Assembly: GCA_030141605.1 (NCBI GenBank)
Contig: JAQGDQ010000008.1
Coordinates: 1,599,001 to 1,636,706, forward strand
Source: Tubiluchus corallicola
Lineage: Eukaryota; Priapulida; Priapulimorpha; Priapulimorphida; Tubiluchidae
Direction: 5' to 3'
DNA: 37,706 nt
Shown: positions 22,528 to 33,330 of the stretch, one piece after another
Position numbering within the stretch: the stretch's first letter is position 1
How the letters are laid out: the number at the start of each line of letters is the position of its first letter
Translations under genes and position numbers: made by a program
The notes under the pieces: generated by a model
What the model was told of the DNA's origin: nothing
The model's input: the letters and a program-made list of their open reading frames with translations, nothing else
Database searches by the model: none

Positions 22528-25500
22528 TTAGTCTACTTCATTTAAGAGGTGACCGCAGTGTGGACACTGAAGTCGCATTGTACCATTTGGTACTTCGGGT
22601 TTCTCTTCTTCGACAACAACAGACGGAACTTCCGCATCTTCTTTAAGCAATTTGTCCATCTTTACCATGAGACTAGCATCAACCATCTGAGGTACCGAGT
22701 CTCCGCTAAGTGACAGTGACTTGGATCGAACTCTTCTAGAAGTCGGCCAGCCGAAATTGTCCCCATTTTGTTCCTCCTCTTCCACTTCTTTCAATTCCCC
22801 CGTTGGATGTTTAGCCTGAAGTCGATTGTGGAAATCGTAGAGGTAGTCAATGCGAGAGTCAAGTGAATACTGCTTTTGTGACTTCAGCAAGCGCCTGCCA
22901 CTCGGGGACCTGCGTCCAAACGTAGAATCACTGAGTTGAGTTACAAACTCGTAGATGATGTCTTTGTTTTCAAATATTGCTGCAAACGATCCATTGACGA
23001 ACTTTGGTGACAGTGGAGTGTTGCTGAGCAGCAAGCTTAATCCATACTCCTTCCTGTTTTGTTCGTATTCTCCTGTTGGTTTCTTTGGGCGAAGTGTTAT
23101 GGTCGGTGGCAGTAGTCTTGACTCGTCGAAACTGGGTCCCGTTTCTGTCATAGTGCGGAGCACGTTATAGGCAGTCTCTCTGATGATTGTCCAGTCGCGG
23201 AGAATGTCGAATGTTGTTGTGTGTGTAGAAGTAACCGTAAAACGGATAACATATTTGCCTTTCAGTGAAGCTGGTACCATGTGAACCTTGCCACCGGTGT
23301 TTAGTTTTTTCAGAGTCGATTCAGTGAGGTAATTTTCTCCCTATTAAGAAAAACTGATTGAAGTAATTTCTTAACAACCAAAACGCGACTAAATCGCAAC
23401 AATTTAGCTGCATAATTTTGGTCTAAAACTAATGTTGTTTTTACCTTTAGTCTAAATACAGTCATTCCTAGTATACGTTCTGCTGGTATCTCGAAGTTTG
23501 GGTCAGCTCTTACTAACGATTCAAAGTACGCAGCCAACTTGATACCCTGAAATGAATGAAACGAAATAATAGTTTACAAAATTTTTGGATATTATAGCAG
23601 GTCCAATACATTTTCAAAATGCTGGTCTAGAAAATGTCTTTCACTAGTAATCTGGTTGTTTAATTTTGCCGCAGAGTGTAATGCAATTAAATGTATCTGT
23701 AGAATTAATGTAAATCTGTCTGCAAATAGACTGTCAGACTAAATTTAAATGAAGCCTATTTCCTGTGACTGATAGGTCAGTATGTCAATTGTGGATGTTA
23801 CTTTCCGAGCCGCTGATTAGCGCAGTAGTTTGGCTCGTCTTCAGTGACGATTGTTCTTCCTTGTACAAACAGTATAAATGCTCTACAGAATAAGTGATCA
23901 GTTTGTTGCCTCTAGTCTTTGACAGATGAGATTCTGCGCATCGGATATAAAGGGGGCGACGTATTACCTCTCTCACATGTTTCTGCAACCCGGAGATTCC
24001 ATATGAACGGATGACAAACCAAAGCTTTAGCGCTCGGAATCTTTTGCTTAGAGGAATTTGCCAATGCTGTAAATGAAGTAGAAAAATCATTATGAAATAA
24101 CAGTAATGTAGAAAAATTATTATGAAATAACAGTGATGCCTATGTTCTCAGTATAGCTCAAAAAAGTTACAAACAGTTTCTTAGAAAATATTACTAAAAC
24201 TTGGGCATGCCACCATGAGTTTTGTTTCGATTTCGTTATTTTATACTATTGACTTTTTTGACAGAATAAAACTTTGTTTCGAAATGACTGTTACAAGTTA
24301 CGTGATCAGCAAACTGCTTATCTGTTTTTTATCATATAATCTATTGTTTATACCACATAATCTATTGTTTTTTACCATATAATCTATTGTTTTTTTATCA
24401 TATAATCTATTGTTTTACCATATAATCTATTGTTTTTTTACCATATAATCTATTATTTTTACCGTACAATTTGTTGTTTTTATCATACAATCTATTGTTT
24501 TCTACCATATACTCTATTGTGTTTTATCATACAATCTAATGTTTTTACCACATAATTTATTGTTTTTTACCATACAATCTATTGTTTTTACCATATAATC
24601 TGTTGTTTTTTACCATATAATCTATTGTTTTTACCACATAATCTATCGTTATTTACCATATAATCTATTGTTTTTACCATATAATCTATTGCAGCTCCTG
24701 AGTTTTCATGCTTTAGATAAAGAGGTTCCACATTGAATGTTCTGTGCAGTGCACCACTATTTTTCAGCCTGTAACAACATAGAAATCTATCGGTACATAT
24801 TTATAGACATCACTTGAATTACATAATTATAAGTTAAATTTAGTTTTTTACATTAGCAACTGGAAGTCAGGACTAATTTCCTTAGCCATGTCACTTACCA
24901 CCTTAGCCATGTCACTTACCACCTTAGCCATGTCACTTACCAACTTAACCATGTCACTTACCACCTTAGCCATATCACTTACCACCTTAGTCATGTCACT
25001 TACCACCTTAGCCGGGTCACTTACCACCTTAACCATGTCACTTACTACCTTATTCATGTCACTTACCACCTTATCCATGTCACTTACCACCTTAGCCATG
25101 TCACTTACCACATAGCTGTACAGTCGAAATGAACCATCATCCACTTTGATGGATTGAATGCAAAGGAATGAGCATATTCAATTCCTGCCATGTACTTCTG
25201 ATATTCCGGACAAATGAAGGCTGTGCCAGCATAGGCTGCATCGATGTGCATCCATATTTCTTCCTCTTTGCCTAAAGAGTGTAAAACGTAAATAACTCTC
25301 AAATTTCAAATGTGATGAACACTAACTAATTTGCTTGAATTAATACTGAGTGATAAACGCTTTAATAAACCACAATTATTGTACATTTTATCGCAACTTA
25401 CAAATTGGTCCGAGTTCCGTCAGCTTGTCAAAAGCACATGCACCCGTTGTACCCAGAGTTGCACATAACTGCAATAAAAAACATTTCTAGCCAATAGTAG

Positions 25501-28500
25501 CCGACTATAAGTTTAATCTTGTTTTAGTTTCTAGAACAAAATGTACTAAAACAATAACAAGACTACAAGTGTTTGTTGTGCTTAAACTAGTTCGCAGTGA
25601 GAAATAGTGGACTACTCACTTATTGAGCTTTTTCTATCCAACCTGGAATGTTATTTAGAACACCATTTACCGCTGTTAACGAATTCATTTTTATGTGAAT
25701 ATGTTATTTAGAATACCATCTGTTGTCATTTGGAATCCGCAAAAAATTAGAATACGGAGTAACTCCATGGTAACATCAAAACCATGGGACGTAAAAACTG
25801 ATTAAAAACTTCTTACGCGAAGAGCAAGAGCGAGAACGAAAACAGCATCATGACGAAACAGACCTCTTTGTAAAGTGACCTTGCAAGCGAGTAACACCAA
25901 AACGTATCTCACTATGCTCTAAATTTTTAAAACATATCCATGCTTACAAAGAATGGAATGAAGCCCTCCTGTCTGTCACTTTCAATTGCTTTCTGCAGAG
26001 TTTCACCTCGGAGACAATAGTTCTGATCCGAAGCCAGAAAGTGCAGTTTCACCAAACCAATCAACCCAGCTTTTTCCACTGACGAGTGAGCCTAAAAAGG
26101 GAAGAACGAAAAGGTTCCCAATACCTCTTACTTGACGAATTGATTAATTTGGGGAAGAAAAACTAAGGAATAATGACATGATTATAGTCAAAATAAATTA
26201 GGCTAATACTGTTTTCTGTGAACATTATATAAGAGAAGTGGATTATGTAGGAACTGAACATAATTACGCGACGGTCGCTTCACCATATTTATTTTACGTC
26301 ATTTTACCACATTCCAAAAACAACTGATGATTAATGTCCTGTTTAGTTGTTTACCGAGAAGATATGGGACGTGTGCACGGCCCTCTTAACCCCTTTACAC
26401 CTTTAATAACTTTGTACACTTGCGCTCCCGTTTGCACTAGAAGTAGAGATGTGAACTTGCTTTACCTCTGTATCATTAAAAACGCACTGCATTCAAATCC
26501 CCGCTTAAAATGAAAAGCGCTGTGCTGTACCAGCAGAGTATAGCACACGATACGGGACAGGTACATATTTAAATTAATCCGGGTCCTGAATGTACTCGTT
26601 TTCTGGGCCACATCAGGGAGGTAGTCGCGAAAGTACGATACCCATAATGGTTTCACCGACTATTTACATTTGCTCCGGATCTAAAAAGTACACTACGGTT
26701 AGAGTATTTGCTGTTTAATACAAACGTAATGACAACGTACCTGATCAGAGCAGTAAGCTACAAGTCGGCTGTTTATTTCACCGTCTTCCATTTCAGGGTA
26801 ATGTTCCTGGACACGTCTTATTATCTGAGTTCTTGCAGCCAATAGTGCCACAAACGTGGACTCGCTTGCCGTGGTCTGAAAGAGGAAAGATTTGAATTTT
26901 AACGTTGTATACGAGATAAATACAAAACATTGTTTAGGATAAATATTTTCATTTGTATTGCCTAAAACAAGTTTTGATTTCAATTCGTTTGTTGTCTGTC
27001 TTGTAAATTATTCATTCCAATGTTTCTATAAAGTTCTTTTCAGCACGTACGAATTTTGTTTGCCACGCGAAAGATGGCCAGCGAATGGTGCGTGACTGCT
27101 TCCATTTGACATTCGCTCTGAGCGGTTTCATTTGCAAAACTGATTCTGGCAGTTTGTCTCGTTGAGTGAAAATTTAGTTTAGTTTAGTTTATTCACATGT
27201 ATTAGTACATAAAAAGATGTTCATACAAATAAAAATACAGTACAACTACTACCATACCACATAATTAGCAGTTATTAAGATGTGCAGGAGGACACACAGA
27301 GCAAAGCCACTTACATATGTCTGTCGAATTTATGAAACCTTGTTAAATCAACACGTTCAAGTGTTTTACGAAATAACTTAATATTCCAGCAGTAACTAAT
27401 GGGGAATCATTTACAGAAGCAGACAATAAGTTCCATACTGAATTTGAAAAAATAGTGTAAAAATTTAAAAACGATTTGAGAAAAAATCATGAAAATAAGT
27501 CTTACATGTACGCCTTTCGAAAAGTTAACGAGTGATTACTTTTAGTTTTATAATTTAAAACTTTGGTATAAAATGTATCTATACACATTCAAAAGTATCT
27601 AGGACATAACTACTTGCATCTAAGTATCTATATCTACCAGTTTAATGGTTCATCTTACAGGTAAATATTTGATAATGAGCCTGTCCAGCCTCTGGCCACA
27701 TCAAAATTAAGTAAGCGCTGAGTATCGAATTCCGGCTTTCAATGTGCATCATTGTATAGAAAAAGCAGCATTACGAACTCACGAATGACGGTGGTTTTAT
27801 TTGGCCTGTACCTGTATGACGCCTCCTCCGCGAGTTGTGGAATTTTCCTCCGAATCTTTGTTGCGCCTTCTGTGAAGGAATTCATCGGGTAAGCCAATCA
27901 TCTGTCCCAGCCAATCCATAACTATGGTCTCCAGTTCTGTGCAAGCTGGACTAGATGCCTGTATTATTTGAAACAATTACAGTAAGTTTACTTATATTTC
28001 AGCCCATTAGAATAATTAGTTGTCACGTACGAGAAAATTGCAATACTCCTAATCAACTCCAAGTAAAACGTAATTCGCGCTCACACCAATTAAAATCAGT
28101 TGAAATATGTGAAAAGTATTGATAATAATGCATTACAGTAAGCATGGAAGCCCGGGGACTAATTAACTGTTTCGAAGGTTTTACTCACATCTTCAACGAA
28201 TCCTAGTAATTATGCGATGAAGTCATTTATTTCTGTGACAGTTTGAACTCACCCAGGTGAATCCCAGACAGTTGATGGCATCAGCAAGCATGTCTCCTAG
28301 AAGAGAAGCTGGACTGTTCAATGCGGGAAAATACGCATGCATGTATGGACTTTGCCAGTGCGTTACCTATAAGAAATAATGCAAAATATTATTTGTATTA
28401 TTGTTGTTTAAGCTGTGTCTTGATATTTCAAACACCAATTTCAATTCCAAGTGCGTGGTGGCATGGTACTAGCAAATTATGGTACTGAGCTGAACTGTTT

Positions 28501-30035
28501 GTAAAGAAAAGTTATGCAGTATAGTTACGCGTGGAGGTCCATTATTGTAACAAAGGGATCATTATGTAACAATATAGCATTATGTAACAAAAATGTTATC
28601 ATTTTGAAAGATAGTTTTGTCGCCACTGTGTAGCAATAATTATAGAACAAAAGTGATGCCTTATGTAACAAACTAACGTAGTATTGTTCTTATGGGTCCT
28701 GTCACCGTCTGGGTTTACTCAAATTATTGGACTGCACCAGTTTCTGTCTGTTCTAGATGAGGATCTGACACCGGCTCGGTTTATTCTGCTCTTTGGCTTC
28801 TTTCTGTGAGGTCTGATCTGTCTGAGGTCTGATCTGCCATAGGTCTGGTCTGTGGCTGTTCTGTTCTAACATATGGTCAATACTTGGTCTAAGTTTGGTC
28901 TGCATGTGTATGGTTTGTCAGAAGTCTGGTCTGTGGCTGGTCGCTCTAGGGTCTATTCTGTCTGACGTCAGATCTGTCAGAAGTCTGGTCTGTGGCTGGT
29001 CGCTCTAGGGTCTATTCTGTCTGACGTCAGATCTGTCAGAAGTCTGGTCTGTGGCTGGTCGCTCTAGGGTCTATTCTAGCTGAAGTCAGACCTGTTACAA
29101 GTCAGGTCCGTGGCTGGTCTGTCTAGGGTCTATTCTGTCTGAAGTCAGACCTGTTATAAGTCAGGTCCGTGGCTGGTCTGTCTAGGGTCTATTCTGTCTG
29201 AAATCAGACCTGTTATAAGTCAGGTCCGTGGCTGGTCTGTCTAGGGTCTATTTTGTCTGAAGTGAGATCTGTTATAAGTCTGGTCCGTGGCTGGTCTGTC
29301 TAGGGTCTATTCTGTCTGAAGTCATATCTGTTATGTATCTGGTGCTTGCCTATTCTGTCTGGGACTAGGCTGCCCGAGGTCTCAAGTTTGAATATCGTAA
29401 GACCAAGTAAAGATAATGCACCGCGTACTGATCTGTCTTGGCAGAAGAGACAGATATGAAATTCCATGGATGTCGCAGGCCAGTGTCTAGTGGCCAGTAT
29501 TTGTTTCACCACCGTATTAGTGATGATGGCCACTGTCCAGATGATGGCCATTGCCACACTGTCCAACTATTCAGAGAAATAGAATAGCATTTGCAAAAAA
29601 AAGGAATGAATTTTCTAGGTTATTATGAATAATAATGGTACAGACCCACAATTAACTGAATTATGAAACCGAACTTTGAAAAACAGGAAAAAACTGTGAG
29701 GTTTTATCATTATTAATAAGAATTTTGATTAATTCCGGGAAATGCTGGTTCAAAATTAGTCCAATTCGTTACATTCATTCTAGCCTGAGTGATCTGGCAA
29801 TGACAATGCTAAACTGGATGGCCAGTGTGTTTGTTTAGTATTTTAAAGAATTATTTACATACTCCGGGCATAACGACTCGCTCAACATCAGCAAATATAT
29901 CATCCCAGCACTCCCCGTTTTCCGGTGCTATTTCCGGTACGAGGTTACGCATGTATCCGGGTTTCACTGCCGGATATACTCGTCGGTTTCGAATGTTTTG
30001 AAGATAATCCGCTATGTAATCCACCATCTCTTTTC
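22528..30035 (-). CDS. HDC: Histidine decarboxylase, PLP-dependent (11 exons, N-terminal exon not found)
   Basis: Converts L-histidine to histamine. Minus-strand exons: 30035-29863, 28366-28253, 27958-27812, 26875-26741, 26091-25948, 25468-25402, 25271-25109, 24768-24678, 24066-23968, 23546-23445, 23340-22528. All junctions are GT..AG and in phase, giving about 682 aa (human 662). Group II decarboxylase hallmarks in order: [67 protein letters not shown] and the PLP lysine in [12 protein letters not shown] (codon 25146-25144, matching human Lys305). [11 protein letters not shown] has Ser (24048-24046) where DOPA decarboxylase has Gly, favouring histidine as substrate. The ~240-residue tail includes [20 protein letters not shown], shared with insect Hdc, and ends near CPHCGHLL. 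The first exon starts with two bases completing a codon, so an upstream exon with the initiator must exist. Introns 7 and 8 contain arrays of duplicated donor sites. Confidence 0.94.
24078..24137. repeat. 30-bp tandem duplication near an HDC 3' splice site
   Basis: Two near-identical 30-base copies starting GTAGAAAAAT and differing at two positions lie directly upstream (in gene sense) of the acceptor of exon 24066-23968. It is a third small tandem duplication within the same part of the HDC gene. Confidence 0.7.
24322..24690 (-). repeat. Tandem array of exon-intron junctions after HDC exon 24768-24678 (about 17 units)
   Basis: In gene sense each unit is a copy of the exon end ATAGATTATATG followed by the donor GTAAAAAC. 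I count 17 units including the true junction, of 20-23 bp, many alternating 21 and 22 bp; length differences are in the A run. Thirteen still have GT at the donor position, four have AT (units whose plus strand reads ATCAT). The array starts at the real 5' splice site (24678/24677) and fills more than half of the 611-base intron. The exonic part codes IDYM, just before HWQIPLS in the next exon. Confidence 0.9.
24888..25109 (-). repeat. Tandem array of 5' splice sites after HDC exon 25271-25109 (11 units of 21 bp)
   Basis: In gene sense units read GTAAGTGACATGGCT then AAGGTG, with plus-strand CACTTAC at 24892 and every 21 bases to 25102. The last copy (25108-25102) is the real donor of the exon ending ACAGCTATGTG. 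All 11 units keep GTAAGTGA, a near-perfect donor. In the HDC frame the intron reads W then TAA immediately, so use of any later donor would insert a stop. Frames VVSDMAK (minus) and LTTLAMS (plus) through the array are products of the repeat, not genes. Confidence 0.95.
27165..27540 (-). mobile_element. Decayed LINE 3' end in HDC intron 3
   Basis: Read on the minus strand, a frame gives [20 protein letters not shown], and after a frame change [13 protein letters not shown]. Both match the pattern at the C-terminus of non-LTR retrotransposon ORF2 (xVWNxLPxxVVxAxS, then FKxxLxxxDLxxF). It ends in AATAAACTAAACTAAACTAA, a simple-repeat tail like those of CR1-type LINEs. Stops and the frameshift show that it is dead. 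It has the same orientation as HDC. Confidence 0.55.
28919..29333. repeat. 59-bp minisatellite, 7 units, in HDC intron 1
   Basis: Units starting near 28921, 28980, 29039, 29098, 29157, 29216 and 29275 share GTGGCTGGTC and CTAGGGTCTATTCTG. The first three are almost identical; the later four form a second variant group (GGTCCGTGGCTGGTCTGTCT). More degenerate related sequence (GGTCTGATCTGTCTGAGG) extends left to about 28790. No coding or splice signal is evident. Confidence 0.85.
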
Positions 30036-30439
30036 CTGTAATTACAAGTGTTGTATTGCAATGGGGGCAATAATGGCGTTGGACAGTTTCGATAATTGCG
30101 GTGATGACAATAATCAGAACGTTGATCATGATGATAATGACAGTAACAGTGACGACAGTTACGTTAAGGAGTAGGAATGATGGTTTTAATGGTGTAGGCA
30201 ATAAATGACCACACAATATACACTAACTAGTATCACCAGTACTTTCAAATTTCACGCTGATTATATAAGTGTGAATTTGATAATGCGCCTAATCTAAGAA
30301 AAACGAACAGGTGTTTCTTACATCAAAAAACAGTAATATCTCTTTCTTCATCATCATTAATTAATTAGATTATTACTGTGATCGAAAGCGTTTATAAACT
30401 ATTGCGGTTTATTTTAACAATTATTACCCATTGCGGGTA

Positions 30440-30545
30440 ATGAGTTAGAAAAAGAAAGGAGATGCCGAAAATTGAGTTCTAGTCGGAGTTTGAACCCGTG
30501 ACCTGGAATTAATGATAACTCTTCATTATATTAGACAATTGTGTG
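30440..30545 (-). mobile_element. tRNA-derived SINE head (probable)
   Basis: The minus strand has a good RNA polymerase III B box, GGGTTCAAACTCC, preceded by GTCAC and, about 45 bases upstream, a weak A-box-like GTCTAATATAATG. After the B box the sequence does not form a tRNA acceptor stem but continues ATTTTCGGCATCTCC, as in tRNA-derived SINEs. It lies just upstream of the first HDC exon found. Confidence 0.4.
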
Positions 30546-31437
30546 TTAAAACCTGGGAGACACGGAGGAATCTCGATCCGTCTGGCATTGAACACCAATT
30601 GAACACCGCTGAATTTAACATTGAGTACATCAGTGGGATTCACAAGTTCAGATTTGTACATGTGTCAAGGTCGAAGGGAGGTTGGTTGACATTTAAAGGC
30701 CATAATGGAAGCGAGCCAATCAAAGACTACAGTAATAAGAGATTAAGTATTTTCTCTTCATTGAACGTAGGAAAGTAAGCCATTTTACAGTGGGGAACTT
30801 GTTCTGCAGAGGAATAATGGCAAGGAATCATTGATCTCAGCAGACTACCAAGACCTTTTCTTGATGGACGTTTATACCAAGGGCTACGCAGAGACAATTG
30901 TTAACTGAAGTCCACAGCAATTTAGTTTATACAGGAACTAATTTTAGTCGGACAATTACATTAAAGCCTTATGAAGTTAAATATGCATTTGTGTCACAAT
31001 TTCCTCTTTTCCTGGTGGTTCATTATGGCTGGAACGTGGTCAGACGATTCACCGCTTTGATTTAACGCTTACATTTTCCTAATTGTTTATCAGTAATCAA
31101 GTCACGAGCGCCCTTAATAACGCTTAACCCTTTGTTTTTGTTGCTTACGCATTTTGGTTGCCTGGGATGATTGCGGTTAAGGCCAGTTTTAGTGTCTGGG
31201 AATCAAATTTGTGTAATTTTTAAGGTGAAAGCGGCTAAGTTTATCAAGAAGGTAAGATATCACGTTATTGTTATTAAAAGTTGTTGTAATTTTGTATTGT
31301 TAACTGTATAAATATAAGTCCTTTTTCAAACTTTTTGCTAAACAAAACTTTGGTTGGTATAAGAATGTTTTTCTCAGAGTTTGCAATTTTCTCAAATTTC
31401 GTCAATGGCATGCTTATTTGTTTGCTTCGTTGTTCAT

Positions 31438-31745
31438 TAAATTTTCATTGATTCCCTCGTTCATTCCTTTCTTCCTCTGTTCGCTCGTTCATTCATTACT
31501 TTATTCATACGTTCGTTTATTCATTCATTCATTCATTCATTCATTCATTCATTCATTCATTCATTCATTCATTCATTCATTCATTCATTCATTCATTCAT
31601 TCATTCATTCATTCATTCATTCATTTACTCACTCACTCACTCATCCGTTCATTCATTCATTCGTTCATTCCTGCATTCGTTCATTCATTCATTCGTTCGT
31701 TCAATTATTTATTTATTCATTCATTCGTTCGTTCGTTCACTCATT
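31438..31745. repeat. ATTC tetranucleotide microsatellite
   Basis: Nearly pure (TTCA)n from about 31520 to 31625, with interrupted copies (GTTC, CTCA variants) on both sides. A frame through it reads SFIHSFIHSFIH and is not a gene. Confidence 0.95.
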
Positions 31746-32727
31746 CAGCTTTCTGTCATTTTGGTGTTGAAGAATCCTATCACACTAGACCAAAAAGTGG
31801 GCTTTACTAACAATACCAGGCCCAATATTATCCCACTAGACTAAAAAGTTGGATTTACTAAATAATGTCAGGACAATATCATAACTAAGCCATCACTTTA
31901 GAAAAATATAAGCATATTTAGTTTTTCATAAAGATAATCAAAGCTTCTTAATTGCAGCCTATTACAGGTAAACTCACGCGTTTTAATAATAATAAGCTCG
32001 ATTGTGAAGTAATAAGGGTTGTAGAAAATTGTCATTAAATGTTTGCAAATAATTAATGAGGAACTTATTTTACATTAATAATGAACGATGCGGATGATAA
32101 AATCAGTTTGGTTTATATGATTAATTTGGCAAACTTCTAATTTAATTGCTGTGCCAAGCTATAATGTATGGCTGCGATGATTAAATAATCTCTGAAAACT
32201 GGTACATGCGAAACACCGAGCAATTGTCGCGCGAGACATGCTGCAGCAATTTTTATATGAACCGAAAATTGAAGTAAAATTAAACAATATTAAAACGAAA
32301 AAATCTTGGTAAAAATTGCTATTACAATTGTCGTCAATAGCCAAGTTAATGACAATAGCGATATCAAGTAATAGGTACTCAGAGCCTCTAACTGACTGCG
32401 TGCTGATAGTATGAAAATTCACAACCGATTCACAACATGGGTTTTGACAGCTCAAATGGACCGAAAGTGTGGCCTGATACTACAAGGTTCCGGGTTCCAA
32501 ACTGGTTGACTCACAATTTTTGAATGTCGTTCTCCGGGGTAAATTTTAACTGTTGATTAGTTTTAAAGAACACAAGAAGACCATCGAAGGCTGATAGAGA
32601 ATTAACACACATAATTTAAGGAGTTGATTTAAGATCATATACAGCACAACTGTAGAATTTATTAGAAACGAATACACATCGTAGTAGGACCGCGATGATT
32701 GCACTGCACGAGATCACCATGGGTTTT

Positions 32728-32900
32728 GCGTTGATTTTACAAATTTTCAAGACCACAGAAGCAATAATAGTCTATTATTATTTTCACATGACAAGCTAAA
32801 TCCGCTAAACCCGGCAAATAAATTAAAATTCCGCATCGACGAATTGTAGCCGAATTTAGGGATTGTCTTTTAAAGTTCAGAAAGTGTCTTGTTTGATTAA
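32728..32900. repeat. Direct repeat, left copy (pairs with 33158-33330)
   Basis: Shares AAGCTAAATCCG, GGCAAATAAATTAAAATT, CGCATCG and TTAGGGATTGTCTTTT, in the same order and spacing, with 33158-33330. Length is about 173 bases in each copy. The two copies flank about 257 bases that include a CT microsatellite. Confidence 0.75.
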
Positions 32901-32963
32901 AACTCTGTCAATGCCCAAGAGAGTTCACGTAGTATACCGGACGACAATGAGCATTTCTCTGCG

Positions 32964-32969
<6 letters not shown>

Positions 32970-33001
<32 letters not shown>
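32970..33001. repeat. (CT)n microsatellite
   Basis: About 16 uninterrupted CT dinucleotides between the two direct repeats at 32728 and 33158. Confidence 0.95.
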
Positions 33002-33003
<2 letters not shown>

Positions 33004-33157
33004 GACGAAATTTCATTTCTTTCGGCAGGAAATGCAAAGAAGAAACACTTCTTTGAAGAATTTCCCGAAGACGTTCACGAAATTCAGTCAAGATAGAGAA
33101 CAAAGAATTAAGATATTGATATTAAGTTTTGAAGGTTACAGGTGTTAAAGTTTTAAA

Positions 33158-33330
33158 AGCTGATTTTATTAGTTTTCAAGACAAGAGGAACAACCATGGT
33201 TTGTTATTATTTTCGCATGATAAGCTAAATCCGGTAAACCAGGGCAAATAAATTAAAATTTCGCATCGTCGATCTGTTGCCGTATTTTAGGGATTGTCTT
33301 TTTGAGTTTATAAAACGTGCCGTTTGATTG
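33158..33330. repeat. Direct repeat, right copy (pairs with 32728-32900)
   Basis: Second copy of the ~173-base sequence; it ends at the shared GTTTGATT. Divergence is moderate with a few small indels. See the left copy for shared blocks. Confidence 0.75.

Noticed and set aside
24888-25109. Regularly spaced repeats resembling a CRISPR array
   Set aside because: Units are head-to-tail without unique spacers, and lie in a eukaryotic intron.
24848-25144. 98-codon minus-strand ORF VVSDMAK repeats, and a matching plus-strand ORF
   Set aside because: Pure translation of the 21-bp splice-donor array and the exon end in the wrong frame.
31418-31810. 130-codon ORF rich in SFIH
   Set aside because: It is the ATTC microsatellite read in frame.
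32897-33103. Minus-strand ORF with TEFRERLREIL, resembling the usual HDC start (EYRxRGKEM)
   Set aside because: No good donor in the right phase follows; the ORF runs into a CT microsatellite. Judged a coincidence.
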